Assembly: GCA_032622095.1 (NCBI GenBank)
Contig: CP136064.1
Span: forward strand, 142,369,954-142,433,953
DNA length: 64,000 nucleotides
Direction of reading: 5' to 3'
Source: Siphonodentalium dalli
Taxonomy: Eukaryota; Mollusca; Scaphopoda; Gadilida; Siphonodentaliidae
Of this stretch, positions 1-10,726 are shown piece after piece. The notes under the pieces were generated by a model. That model worked only from the letters and a program-made list of their open reading frames with translations, made no database searches and was not told where the DNA came from. How positions within the stretch are numbered: position 1 is the first letter of the stretch; each line of letters begins with the position of its first letter. The translations under genes were made by a program, and so were the position numbers.

Positions 1-1020
1 CATTAGGACAATGTTATAATAAGAAATGTCAACAACAAGCGTCTCCGTGCATGCATGCATGTGTTTGATACTCCATATAAATTATATCATATTTTGTGGT
101 GATTTGTCATATTATCGAATCACTTTTTCACTAGATCCATGATTATATAACGAAAGCATATTTATGGCGATGTTGCCTTACAGCTTTGCCACCAACATCA
201 GTTCTTAGTTCACAAAATACATGTTTATTCTTGACAAATCAGTAATGAATCGACGGCACCTTTGGTCCCTGTATTATTCTCCACGTAATTGACATAGCTA
301 AAATAACCAAGAGACATCTGGCGACATAAGCGTTTCTGCGGCATCACGTTCCCTCTAGGGCCTACATGTACTCGTGCTGTGCATGCACCTATAGCTTACA
401 TTGTACATATACATATAGTACTTAATTATAACACTTGACACTAGAGTAGTACATTTCGAATTTTTTGAATCCAGCAGAATCCAGTCGTATTTTTCAATTT
501 GATATAACACATCATTTGACAGTTATTTTCGTTTCGTCTGACGTCTATATATACAAATATGTCGATAATGATAATTTGCTCGGAAGTATGTGACAGGAAT
601 TGGGTCCGGGAACTCCTTAGTACGTGGGGCTATGGACACGAACAAAATATTTGCTGCACATATATGTCCAAATTTAACGGTATACACAGTTAATTTCTCG
701 TTTCAGCAACAACTAATTAATCCATAAATCACATATTTTAACTGTTTGATTTTAGCTTAGGAAAGGGCGTCAAAGTTACATTTTCCATGTGATTTCGCCC
801 ACATTTCTTCTGACATTGTTGTATAAACCGTACCACTAATTGTGGTGGCCCCCTTTTTATTATAACATGTACTGTTTTGTGTGATGACATGTTTACATTG
901 CACAAGGTAGGGCAACGTATTGTAATATACCGGAGAAAGTCCGACCCTCTGTTTATAAACAACGCCACGTGCTCTCGCTGTTCTATAAATAGCATCATTT
1001 CGCTATGCTGAAAAGCGCCA
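1..1020. other. No recognised feature
   Basis: AT-rich sequence with no domain, splice pattern or tandem structure that I can support. The only reading frame longer than 90 codons here, on the minus strand around 738-1040, has no motif I recognise and runs into the satellite that begins at 1021, so I do not call it a gene. Confidence 0.5.
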
Positions 1021-2085
1021 TTGATGGGAATATTAGACACACGCTAATATTGGAGTATATGGGTCCGCCGGAAAGGGTCAATACGACCATAAATGACTCA
1101 AATATAAAAATTAGTCGTATATCGATTCTGATAGACGGGTACTATCTGAATTCAATTGTTTAATATTCCCATCAATTTATCAAGTAGTTTGTGCGTCTAA
1201 GCTGACAGAAGATACCCTATACATCGCTATTATTGTAGTATGTGGGTATATTAAACAATTGAATTCATATTGTACCCGTCTATCAGAATCGGTGCGACTA
1301 ATTTTTATATCTTAGTCATGTAAGGTCGTATTGACCATATATGAATTGAAGTGGCTGATATTCCCATCAATTTATCAAGTAGTTTGTACGCCTAAGCTGA
1401 CAGAACATACTATATATATACATCGCTAATATTGGAGTATATGGGTCCGGCGGAAAGGGCTAATACGACCTTAAATGGCTAAAATATAAAAATTTGTCGC
1501 ACCGATTCTGACAGTCTGGTGCTATATGAATTCAAATCTGCAATATTCCCATCAATTTATCAGGTAGTTTGTGCGCCTAAGCTGGCAGAATATACCGTAT
1601 ACATCGCTAATATTGGAATAATTGGGTCCACCGGAAAGGGTCTATACGACATTAAATAACTAAAATATAAAAGTTAGTCGCATCGATTCTGATAAACGGG
1701 TATGAATTCAATTGTCTAATATGCCCATCAATTTATCAAGAAGTTTGTGCGCCTAAGCTGACAGAACATACCCTCTACATCGCTAATATTGGAGTATATT
1801 TGTCGGGCGTAAAGGGTTAATACGACCTTAAATAACTAAAATATAAAAATTAGTCGCACCGATTCTGATAGATCGGTACTACATGAATTCAAATCTGTAA
1901 TATTCCCATCAATTTATCAAGATGTTTGTGCGCCTAAGCTGAAAGAACATACCCTATACATCGCTAATATTGGAGTATATGCTGGGTCCGCCGGAAAGGG
2001 TCAATACGATCTTAAATGACTAAATTATAAAAATTAGTCGCACCTATTATGATAGACGGGTACTATATGAATACAATTGTCTACA
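1021..2085 (+). repeat. Satellite array 1, ~180 bp unit, with inverted segment
   Basis: About six head-to-tail copies of a unit marked by CGCTAATATTGGAGTATATG, then a block around GACGGGTACTATATGAATTC and then GTGCGCCTAAGCTGACAG. The marker recurs near 1042, 1225, 1424, 1605, 1781 and 1962, giving a period of 176-183 bp except one 199 bp step. That long step is the unit holding an inversion: 1249-1336 reads as the reverse complement of the central part of the unit. A smaller inverted scrap lies at 1021-1037. The same satellite reappears at 4973-6418. Confidence 0.9.
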
Positions 2086-2095
2086 CTGTTAAAAC

Positions 2096-2386
2096 AGAAC
2101 CGTGAAAATTCACGGTTATTTGCCGGCAATTTGGGGACCGGTTGGACCGTGAATTTTTCACGGTCTTACCGTTAAAAATTTTACAGCCAATCTGTGAATT
2201 TTTCACGGTCTGTCCGTTAACAAATTTACAGCCAATCCGTGAATTTTTCACGGTCTGTCCGTTCTGGACTTTACAATTGAACCGTAGAATTAAACGGTTA
2301 AGCCGTTAAAAAATTTACAGCAAAACCGTGAATTTTCACGATCTGCCCATTTATCAGTTACAGTCACACCGTAAAATTCTTAGTAA
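2096..2386. repeat. 45 bp tandem repeat with palindromic core
   Basis: A tandem repeat directly follows satellite array 1. Each unit has the self-complementary core CCGTGAATTTTTCACGG followed by a spacer such as TCTGTCCGTTAACAAATTTA. Cores begin near 2098, 2147, 2192, 2237, 2282, 2326 and 2369, so the period is 43-45 bp after the first. The first and middle cores are near-perfect hairpins; those at 2282 and 2369 are degraded. No coding potential is seen. Confidence 0.85.
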
Positions 2387-3520
2387 TTAGTCTGTTCATG
2401 TATTGACTTTTGTGGTCATTAATATAGGCCTGATGATTGAAAATTGAAAATCTATTCCTTATAATTTCAAAGATATTTAGCAATATTGTAAATTCAACTC
2501 CGGACAGACACATGTATTATGTGAAATGCATATGCAACTGGGGGTGGTTTCATACAACCTTAGTAAAGCTGAAAGTGTATTTGTATGTATTTCATGAATT
2601 ATCTAACCTGAAAATGCATTAACGTCTGAGATAACTTTCTGTGCACATTTAGCTTAACTGCAACTATGCTAAATCCTGCATTCCAATTTCACTGCTAATA
2701 TACATGTACATGTACCGGTATGTATAGTTTGAGTAAGTATAGAGTGTCAATGGAATCTATTAAATAAAATGCACAGACGGTTATCGTAAATACATGTAGG
2801 TTAGCGCGTTTCCAGGATAGAAAACTCTTTGAAAAAACATACAAAGACAACATCTTTCGCTTAATAGTAAAATGTAAATATTATGTAGACAAATAACATT
2901 TAATGAACCTGATAAACTGATGAATCAGTGACACAACAGTCAACATATTCCTCTATCCATGTACTTGATTTCTCCATAACAGTATACATGTACATATCCA
3001 GAAATTTCCATGTCCGGTTGGTCAGCCAATATATTGGCAACAGTATTTCTTCACAAAAATCCAGTTCATTTGAAAGAACATCCGAAATATCATCGAACAA
3101 CTAAATTAAACACAACCGTCCTGCAACTGTCAACTTTATATATCAGACAGTGCATCAGTTACCATCGCATGCTTATGGGAAAGCTGGTTGTCGTCGCTGA
3201 GTCTTATATTCGAATCTTGGAACTGTCTCGTGTATCAGAATATCTCACTTAAATTTCCACAAATCTTGTAACATTATATTCAGTGCATTTCTGTGCCAGT
3301 TCCTATTGAACATTCTCGATTTATTGGAACCAGCTGACACCAGCAACACCGGAACAGTCCATAATTCACTAGAATATGTTTGAGATGGTACTACATGTAT
3401 ATGTAATAGACCATAATTGTAGATACTAGATTTCATTGAACCAATCAAGGAATCTGTTCTTCAGTCACACTCGCGCACACACACCCTAGGCCTAGTACCG
3501 GTACTGGTACCGTACTTCGG
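2387..3520. other. No recognised feature
   Basis: Unique-looking AT-rich sequence. Short reading frames of 60-80 codons occur on both strands, overlap one another and carry no motif. I see no tandem structure, TIR or splice pattern that I would defend. Confidence 0.5.
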
Positions 3521-3523
3521 TTA

Positions 3524-3736
3524 TTACACATCAACTTGAGAAGATTGTACCATCCGTATGTTGTGTCCGATGTTTTTTCGCAGATACTCGGTTGATGCTA
3601 ACCTGTGTAGCTCCTGAAAGAAAGAATAATTTAATATATTAGTGACTCATTGAATGAATTGCATCCTAATTATGATTGTTATTAGGGTGACATCTTACCT
3701 GCCCGCACTTTTTTCCAAGATTCTCGACTTTAAAAT
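3524..3736 (-). CDS. Candidate spliced 3' exons of an unknown gene
   Basis: On the minus strand a segment ending at 3699 finishes in GCGGGCAG followed by the donor GTAAGATG. An 85 bp intron-like stretch (3614-3698) ends in TTCTTTCTTTCAG. The following segment 3524-3613 is open for 29 codons and closes with TAA. Read through the junction, the frame runs from about 3736 and gives peptides such as ENLGKKCGQ then ELHRLASTEYLRKNIG, which look protein-like. All three frames are stopped just upstream near 3740 and I find no convincing acceptor or start there. This may therefore be the 3' end of a broken gene or a non-coding transcript. I do not recognise the product. Confidence 0.3.
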
Positions 3737-3739
3737 CAT

Positions 3740-4239
3740 ATTATGGTGTTGTACCAGAGTACATGTAACTTGATTGTAAGAAAAATACCTTACCAATTCA
3801 AAGACAACAGTCTTCAAAATTATACAACAATGTGAAGTAAACTTACACCCTATAAGGTGCAGACGTCCCCGCAAGTCGTGGTCGAGATATCACGTCGGTT
3901 GTTATCACAGGCCGGCTGATGCAGATGGATTATCGATGCAAGCAGGTCGTTGTGATCTTAGGTCGGCGTGGTGGTATTCTCTCTGTCTATTTCCCGCGCA
4001 TGCGCACTATGTCCGGAATTACCCAAATCTACTACACTCCTCCCCACTTTCTCTTTCCGTTTCCTTCCACAGTGGAATCCAGGCATCCAATATAAATGGG
4101 GGGGGTGTTGCCTGAATGAAACATCAAGGTATTCTCTAGAAGGCCATCCTCTATTGGTTCTCGTCTCACTTTTCTATGTTTTTATCAAGTGTGGCTGCGC
4201 CCATTACTGTGTATCCTTTCGATGAAGGGACCTGCTATC
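3740..4239. other. No recognised feature
   Basis: Contains several GTAAG-like donors on the minus strand upstream of the candidate exons at 3524-3736, but no open frame that would connect to them. Otherwise featureless. Confidence 0.4.
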
Positions 4240-4960
4240 AGTGCCAGAGGCTAATTCTTCTGTAACGATAAGCAGGATGCTGGTAGCCACTTCCTTATAG
4301 GGATGCCCACATAGTACTTTTCAGTCCATGAAGGTTTCCAGATCAAGTCATCAGACAGTGCTTGTCTGTTTCAAGTTTGTGTTTGGACCAAATTATTCCT
4401 TATACCATCACTGATGATATATGTTGACTGGACCCACTGGTTGGACCGTATTGCCTTCCTGGTAAACTATGGTTATGTCTGCTGTTTACTGTCATTGTGC
4501 CAGTACGCTACCACGACACCTTCCCAGAAGGCAATGGCTGTGCGTGCCATTAAATTTGTGCCATCACTAATGGTACATGTTATTAACTGGGCAGGCTGGC
4601 TGCGCCAATACGCTACTGCAACACCTTCCCAGAAGGCCATGGCTGTGCATGCCATTAATTTACGGTCATATCATTGTAGCACTTCCCTTCGATGGAGGGA
4701 ATTATACCAGAAACTGCTGGTATCATGGAATGCGATATTGACTTCCACCAATTTTTGACCGATTCCTTCGTTGAAGGAAATTAGAGTCACTGCTGACCAG
4801 TATGTGTTATTAACTGGACACTTTGACTGTGCTAACCCTGGTACTGCCTTCCTTGAAAGCCCTTTTACTGTTGTACTGGTACCATAGTAGCACTTCCCTT
4901 CTGTGAAGGAAATTATAGTATCGCTTATGGCAGCACTCCTCCATGATCCCAGGGCCATTT
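4240..4960. repeat. Degenerate tandem repeat with small hairpins
   Basis: Two clear copies of a 105 bp unit start near 4506 and 4611, each with CGCTACxxCxACACCTTCCCAGAAGG and GTGCxTGCCATTAA. Flanking sequence carries looser copies around small hairpins of the form TTCCTTC..GAAGGAA (near 4685, 4762 and 4889). Reading frames here on both strands are by-products of the repeat. Confidence 0.6.
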
Positions 4961-4972
4961 GCTAGATTGTCA

Positions 4973-6418
4973 TATTGGAGTATATGGGTCGGGCGGAAAG
5001 GGTTAATACCACCTTAAATGACGAAAATATAAAAATTAGTTGCACCGATTCTGATAGACGGGTACTATATGAATTCAATTGTCTACTATTCCCATCAATT
5101 AATCAAGTAGTTTGTGCGCCTAAGCTGACAGAACATACCCTATACATCGCTAATATTGGAGTATATGCTGGGTCCGCCGGAAAGGGCCAATACGATCGTA
5201 AATTACTAAAATATAAAATTTAGTCGAACCTATTCTGATAGAGGGGAAATATATGAATTGAAGTGTCTACTATTCCCATCAATTTGTCCAGTAGTTTGTG
5301 CGCCTACAGAATATACCCTATACATCGCTAATATTGGAATAAATGGGTCCGTCGGAAAGGGTCAATACGACCTTAAATGACTAAAATATAAAAGTTAGTC
5401 GCACCGATTCTGATAGAAGGGTACTATATGAATACTATTGTCTTATACTCCCATCAATTTATGAAGAAGTTTGTGCGCCTAAGCTGACAGAACATACCAT
5501 ATACATCGCTAATATTGGAGTATATGGGTTCGGCGGAAAGGGTTAATACGAACTTAAATAACAAAAATAAAAAAAGTAGTCGCACCGGTTCTGATAGACG
5601 GGTACTATATGAATTCAATTGTCTAATATTCCCATCAATTTGTCAAGTATAGTTTGTGCGCCTAAGCTGACAGAACATACCCTATACATCGCTAATATTG
5701 GATTTTATAAGTGTCTATAATATACCCATCAATTTATCAAGTAGTTTGTGCGCCTACAGAACATACCCTATACATCGTTAATATTGGAGTGTATGGGTCC
5801 GTCGGAAAGGGTTAATATGACCTTAATTGACTAAAATATAAAAATTAGTCGCACCGATTCTAATAGACGGATACTATATGAATTCAATTGTATACTATTC
5901 CCACCAATTTATCAAGTAGTTTGTGCGCCTATGCTACCAGAACATACCCTATACATCGCTAATATTGGAGTATATGCTGGGTCCGCCGGAAAGGGTCAAT
6001 ACGACCTTAAATAACTAAAATATAAAAATTAGTCGCACCAATTCTGATAGAAGGGTACTATAAGAATTCAATTGTCTACTATGCCCATCAATTTATCAAG
6101 TAGTTTGTGCGCCTAAGCTGACAGAACATACCATATACATCGCTAATATTGGAGTATATGGGTCGGGCGGAAAGGGTTAATACGACCTTAAATGTCGAAA
6201 ATATAAAAATTAGTTGCACCGATTATGATAGACGGGTACTATATGAATTCAAATGTCTTATATTCCCATCAATTTATCAAGTAGTTTGTACGCCTAAGCT
6301 GACAGAACATACCATATACATCGCTATTATTGGAGTATATGGGTCCGGTGGAAAGGGTTAATACGACCTTAAACGACTAAACTATTAAAATTAGTCGCAC
6401 CGATTCTGATAGACTATA
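4973..6418 (+). repeat. Satellite array 2, same ~180 bp unit
   Basis: Same satellite and same orientation as 1021-2085. The CGCTAATATTGG marker falls near 5148, 5326, 5507, 5690, 5776, 5957, 6141 and 6322. The step is 178-184 bp except for one 86 bp partial unit at 5690-5776, consistent with deletion or unequal crossing-over. The array abuts Helitron-like sequence at ~6420. Two ~70-82 codon frames starting MEYMGRAERVNTTLN are in-phase reads of the unit, not genes. Confidence 0.9.
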
Positions 6419-6424
6419 TGACAA

Positions 6425-6885
6425 CTTTTAAAAGTATTAGGAGAAAGAAAATAAGTTTTGTTCGATCGGTCGAGAAACATGCCTATATGAGCATGTATGA
6501 GCCAGGTCAAGGTAAAGGACATGGTCGCACGTGAATTTGGACGTGCCCATGTTGCTCCCCGTATCAGAGTAGGCCTCCATACCAAATTTGAGTCGGATCG
6601 GTTGACCAATTTTCGAGTCTATATAACACACACAGACAGAATTCCAAAATATACCGTCTGGGTAGAAGACAAACTAAACATGCCTATATGAGCGTATATA
6701 AGCGAGATCAAGGTAAAGGTGAAGGACACGGTCACGCGTGAAACTGGACCCGCTCATATTGTTCCCGGGATCAAATTAGGCCTACATATCAAATTTGAGC
6801 AGTTTTCCTTGTCAATAACACACACACACACACACCCATACAGACAGGCAGAAGTTCCAAAAATATATAGATAGATGTAGCTTAT
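6425..6885 (-). mobile_element. Helitron-like non-autonomous repeat, two partial copies
   Basis: Read on the minus strand, 6885 to 6670 starts with a TATATTTTTGGAACTTCTG-type head followed by GTCTGT and (GT)n simple sequence. It continues with AAATTTGATATGTAGGCC, GATCCCGGGAACAATATGAG and CTCATATAGGCATGTTT. A second copy follows at ~6655-6425. The same blocks occur in the same order in the better-delimited element at 36019-36360, which ends in CAGCTAGT. Neither copy here retains that 3' end. Satellite array 2 lies immediately beyond on the minus strand, so the array may once have been part of this element (inference). Confidence 0.6.
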
Positions 6886-7255
6886 ACCAACTGAACCATG
6901 TCGATCTGATATAATTAATAAACATCACAAACGTGGCACATGGAAATGACCCCGTGGTCCACCGAATCGGCCACGGTCCCAGTTATTGACCCGAGAAAAT
7001 CGCGACCCTCGCCACACCGTCCAGTCTTTCCCTGACCCGACTTGGGATATTGGGGTTCTTTGACAAATAGGACATCCCATCAACATACAGATACGTCCCG
7101 GGTGTCTGTCTGCTTATGTTCAGTGTAACCGTGCATGGAATACACCGTTGGTATCATTCCTATGTATAAAGTCGATTATAGTATGTGCATTCACATGGGG
7201 ATAAACGCTCACATGCCCCATCTGAAGCCTATATATTAGCAATGCATATCACAGG
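6886..7255. other. No recognised feature
   Basis: No motif, repeat or splice signal recognised. Confidence 0.4.
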
Positions 7256-7564
7256 AAGACAGATTGTATGGCTATGTCTTTTTATGTGTTTTAGATTCCG
7301 TATCGAGTGAGTCAGATATACGTCCGCGTGAAATTCATTTAGTAGTTCATATTCGATAATATCCATATCATGATATAACGATGAGCTTTCCACTAATGTA
7401 TGGGACTCTATATCTGTGTATTGTAATCGACAGAATGAGCAATTTGCTTCTTCGGTTGGTAATAAACAAATGTAGACAACAGTCGCGCAACAATTAAATA
7501 TGACTCTTTGTTTTTCGACAATTTTGCCATAATTTGGACATATGACGACTGGAATGTATGTCAT
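7256..7564 (-). pseudogene. LINE C-terminal zinc-knuckle fragment (probable)
   Basis: A 111-codon open frame on the minus strand contains C-x2-C (residues 42 and 45) followed by ESHTLVESSSLYHD. This resembles the C-x2-C...EH...C...LY pattern found at the C-terminus of many LINE ORF2 proteins, downstream of reverse transcriptase. The expected last cysteine is serine here. Upstream sequence is lost where the TIR element starts at 7563. It could be chance resemblance. Confidence 0.35.
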
Positions 7565-8255
7565 GGAACCGACTCGGCTGAATTCTGGTCTCTGGTCTAG
7601 ACCCCATAATAACCACGGTGTTCCAAGTCAGGACGTGGTCTCGCGAAACCACCTGGTCCCAAATCTTCTAAGATTACACCGTTATATGCTGGACGCAGAT
7701 CCTAATCCAAATTCTTTCATCTATGAGATATCTTATTAAATACAACATGATAGATCATCTTAAGAATGTTGTCGAGGAGAGCATATTCCCATCAAAGCAC
7801 TCTTGGAGAAATATCGTCCGTTTATCTGTAAGGGTGTATGATGAAACTAAATGGCTCTCCAATATTAACTCTGAACTGTCCTTATCCAAATATGGTTCAA
7901 TACAGTATAACCATCCAAGCTATGGAGAACATGTCAACTTTATCTCGAGGAGAATTTTTTCTACCTCATGTTAGCCAGGATAATTGCACATACTGCTTAC
8001 GAGGACGCTGGTGTCTGTCGCCTTTGTGCGTCCATCTATTCTTGTTTAATTGAGCATATAATAATACATTGCAATTCTCTGTCAGCTCTGATGAACGCTT
8101 TTGTCCATAGATTGTCGTTGATTGTCGTTGATTGTACAATACTCCGCCAATCCCAGCTTGGGACCAGGTGGTTTCGCGAGACCACATCCTGACTTGGAAC
8201 ACTGTGATTATTAGGGTGGTCTAGACCAGAGACCAGAATTCAGCAGAGTGAGTCC
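7563..8255. mobile_element. Long-TIR element enclosing a LINE fragment
   Basis: Terminal inverted repeats of about 95 bp. The left arm 7563-7662 contains GCTGAATTCTGGTCTCTGG, GTTCCAAGTCAGGA and CGCGAAACCACCTGGTCCC. The right arm 8160-8255 is its reverse complement with roughly ten differences by eye. The ~500 bp interior is almost entirely LINE sequence (7670-8155). A diverged relative of the arms occurs at 13055-13590. There is no transposase, so this is non-autonomous. Superfamily is unknown and no target-site duplication is obvious. Confidence 0.75.
7670..8155 (+). pseudogene. LINE ORF2 C-terminal fragment
   Basis: Plus-strand frames read ADPNPNSFIYE, then KHSWRNIVRLSVRVYDETKW, then VCRLC...EHIIIHC. 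That is the order of the post-RT region and the C-x2-C...H...C knuckle of Jockey/CR1-group LINEs. At least two frameshifts separate the blocks. The fragment begins and ends at the inner edges of the flanking TIRs. The SWRNIVR block aligns in position with WKRKVRQRW at ~10620 in the fragment at 10037-10715. Confidence 0.65.
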
Positions 8256-9545
8256 ATAAGAAAGGTCCACTGTAAACGTTACTGCTTGTTTCTCTCAAAC
8301 GGGTGTAGACTGCATCTTCGAACAAGATCAACGTTACCATCTCAAAAAAATATTTTTTACGATAACTTCGTTAATGCTTCGATATTATAAAACAACAACA
8401 CAATAACAGTATGATGGTCTTCAATCCACGATTATGTTGACGTAATTTTTTTTAGACGAATCGGTATAGCTAAACTTGTCCTTAATGTGTAAAATACAGG
8501 CAAATGTTCACTAAAAGCATTAATTTATAGAGTGGTTACTAAACGAATATCAATGGAAAAGATATATGTCATGTATTAAACCTCCTGCTACCATATCAGA
8601 CAGAAAAAAACACACATTTGTTATCGAGCGAGATGCACGCCATTTTCTTCTGAGGTTGGGTTGTTTTTGTTAACTTTTTTTTATAGAGAAAATCATCAGT
8701 TGTAAACATGGATCCAAACAGGTGTAATTGTTTCTAGCATGACCGGTTCCCATGGGGTGGTACAAAGAAGGCACGACACAGTTAGAATATGTTGCCGGAT
8801 GCCCCGTCAACCAGCAAGCGATCATTAATCACATTATTGCCAATTATTTGCCGAACGGTCTTGTAATTCGTCAGCAAATCACCTAATTGTTCGGGCATTA
8901 ATCACGGCGATCAAATCAAAGGAATTCTTCGCCCCAATAATCACATCAAGGTGTGACTATTGATAGAGCAGGAAATCGTCTTCATTCTTGGTCATTGTTG
9001 TTATGTTGTTATCATTGTTTGACAATTCCTTTTCAAAGGTTCCGTTGAATTCGTGATACACTTAGCGGTCGTAGTTAATTGACATAATGCAATAATTACT
9101 GTGGAAATTTGGAGTGTGCCGGGAAGGTCATTTGACTTGTGACTTTTGAAGCTACCTAAGAATGAATCTTTTAGTTCGAAGACGTTGCGAACAACCTATG
9201 TGAATAATATTCGAATATTAATAATTTATACCGAAAATATGGATGTGGTAACACATTTATTTATCTAACCCCAACTCCGCTCTCAATCCCCTTTAGGAAG
9301 TCGCACTATGTGACAATCTATTGGTCCGTCGATCAGCTATGCGGTCAATTAACTGAATCAAAGTAAAACTCTTCCGCACAGGTAAATAGCATTTTCTTAT
9401 TGGCCAGATAAACTAAAATTTCAATGAGACTTGTAGACTTAAATGATAAAATAGTTGCCCACTTTGTTGTACCTCTTCGCGGGACACACACAATCTGAAC
9501 TAAAGGTGATAATTTCGTTGGTCAAATCCTCGATTCAAGCACAGC
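8256..9545. other. No recognised feature
   Basis: No reading frame, tandem repeat or terminal repeat recognised in this stretch on either strand. Confidence 0.5.
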
Positions 9546-9549
9546 TTGT

Positions 9550-10035
9550 ATCATGAGCCACGTCAGCATGCAATATACAAAATTTGGCCTTTATCAAACC
9601 AAACGTAACTGCATGCAGCTATCAACTGGAAAACAAAGAAAACCACAATTTCGAAGTCAAAAACGGTCCGTAACTGTGGTAAAAAGGGCGGAAGAGCCGA
9701 AGATGGGACTTGGCCTGTACTTTATGGTTTCAAAGACAGACATGCATACAAATTTCATTGCCCTCAGTCAACATTAATTTAGTTGAAGTTATCATCCGGA
9801 AACCAAGAAATTCCTATCTTCAAAGTTGAAAAAGGTCCGTAACTAAGAGGTCGAACTTGACCTGTACTTTATCGTTTAAAACATGCATAACAAATTTCAT
9901 TCCATTCTGTCAATAACATTAACTGAAATTATCACCCGGAAATAAATCAAACCTAAATTTCAAAGATTTAAAAGGTCCGTAACACTGGTAAAAATGGACG
10001 CGGACGGAACCCAAAATGGAAATTGACCCGTAGGT
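9550..10035 (+). repeat. Degenerate tandem repeat, ~140-170 bp
   Basis: Three loose copies are marked by AAAAxGGTCCGTAAC (near 9660, 9829 and 9970), each preceded by ATCAxCxGGAAA and followed by CxTACAAATTTCATT. Spacing is about 169 and 141 bp. The 74-codon frame at 9553-9777 lies in the first copy and is not a gene. Confidence 0.6.
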
Positions 10036-10036
10036 T

Positions 10037-10715
10037 GTGATAATAGACATGCTTACCAAATTTCATTTAATTCCGTATCATCAACTAAAGACAATAGAGC
10101 TCAAATTTGATTTCAATACTGCTTTCGTTGAACTTATTTGTGACAAACTAAGGAGTGCACTCACGATGCTAGCAAACGCAGGAGTTTATCCCGGTGGAAT
10201 AACGCCACAAAGTTGCACGATGATGTATTCAACAGTAGTCTTACCAAAAGGTCTTTATGGTTCTGAATTACTCTGGGATTTGAATAGAAATTGTGTTGAT
10301 CGACTTGAGAAAACTCATCGATTCTGCATAAAATATTACCAGGGTTTACATGGACCAACATCAACAAATATAGCATGCGGTTCTGGTCGGTATGTCGCCA
10401 GTAAATGCAATAATTGAAAAAACGTAAAATGTCATTTATGCAACTTAAAATCCAACAAAACCGGTAAACAATTATTTTTCACGAGATTACATCAATATCT
10501 GACGGGCCTCGTTAAATTTTCAGGGAATTTCATGGCGATATAATTTTTATCTTTGATAAATGTAAGTTGACAGGAGGACTGGAAGCGTTTATTCGTCATA
10601 TATCATTTTTAAATCCGACAACATGGAAGCGAAAAGTCAGACAACGTTGGTCGGAAATAAACGATGCAGAATGGACACAAAACGTATTAAGCGATAATCG
10701 ACTCAAATATTTGGG
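10037..10715 (+). pseudogene. LINE ORF2 fragment (RT thumb to C-terminal region)
   Basis: The first block (10100-10395) reads GVYPGGITPQ, VVLPKGLYGSELLW, LEKTHRFCIKYYQGLH. The next blocks, in shifted frames, read GMSPVNAIIEKRKMSF and, at 10567-10715, WKRKVRQRWSEINDAEW. The order matches the region after the RT palm in Jockey/CR1-group LINEs. The minus-strand fragment at 57450-58600 has the same blocks (GGITAKRKLYTSIVLPRGL, LERMHRFCLKKIQGLH), so both derive from one family. The fragment breaks off at ~10715, about ten bases before the inverted-repeat element. Confidence 0.75.
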
Positions 10716-10726
10716 GTTTTTTTTTT

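Noticed and set aside
738-1040. 100-codon minus-strand frame
   Set aside because: No recognisable motif; its first codons lie in satellite sequence.
4975-6361. Two similar frames starting MEYMGRAERVNTTLN
   Set aside because: They are two units of the 180 bp satellite read in the same phase; open only because two units lack a stop.
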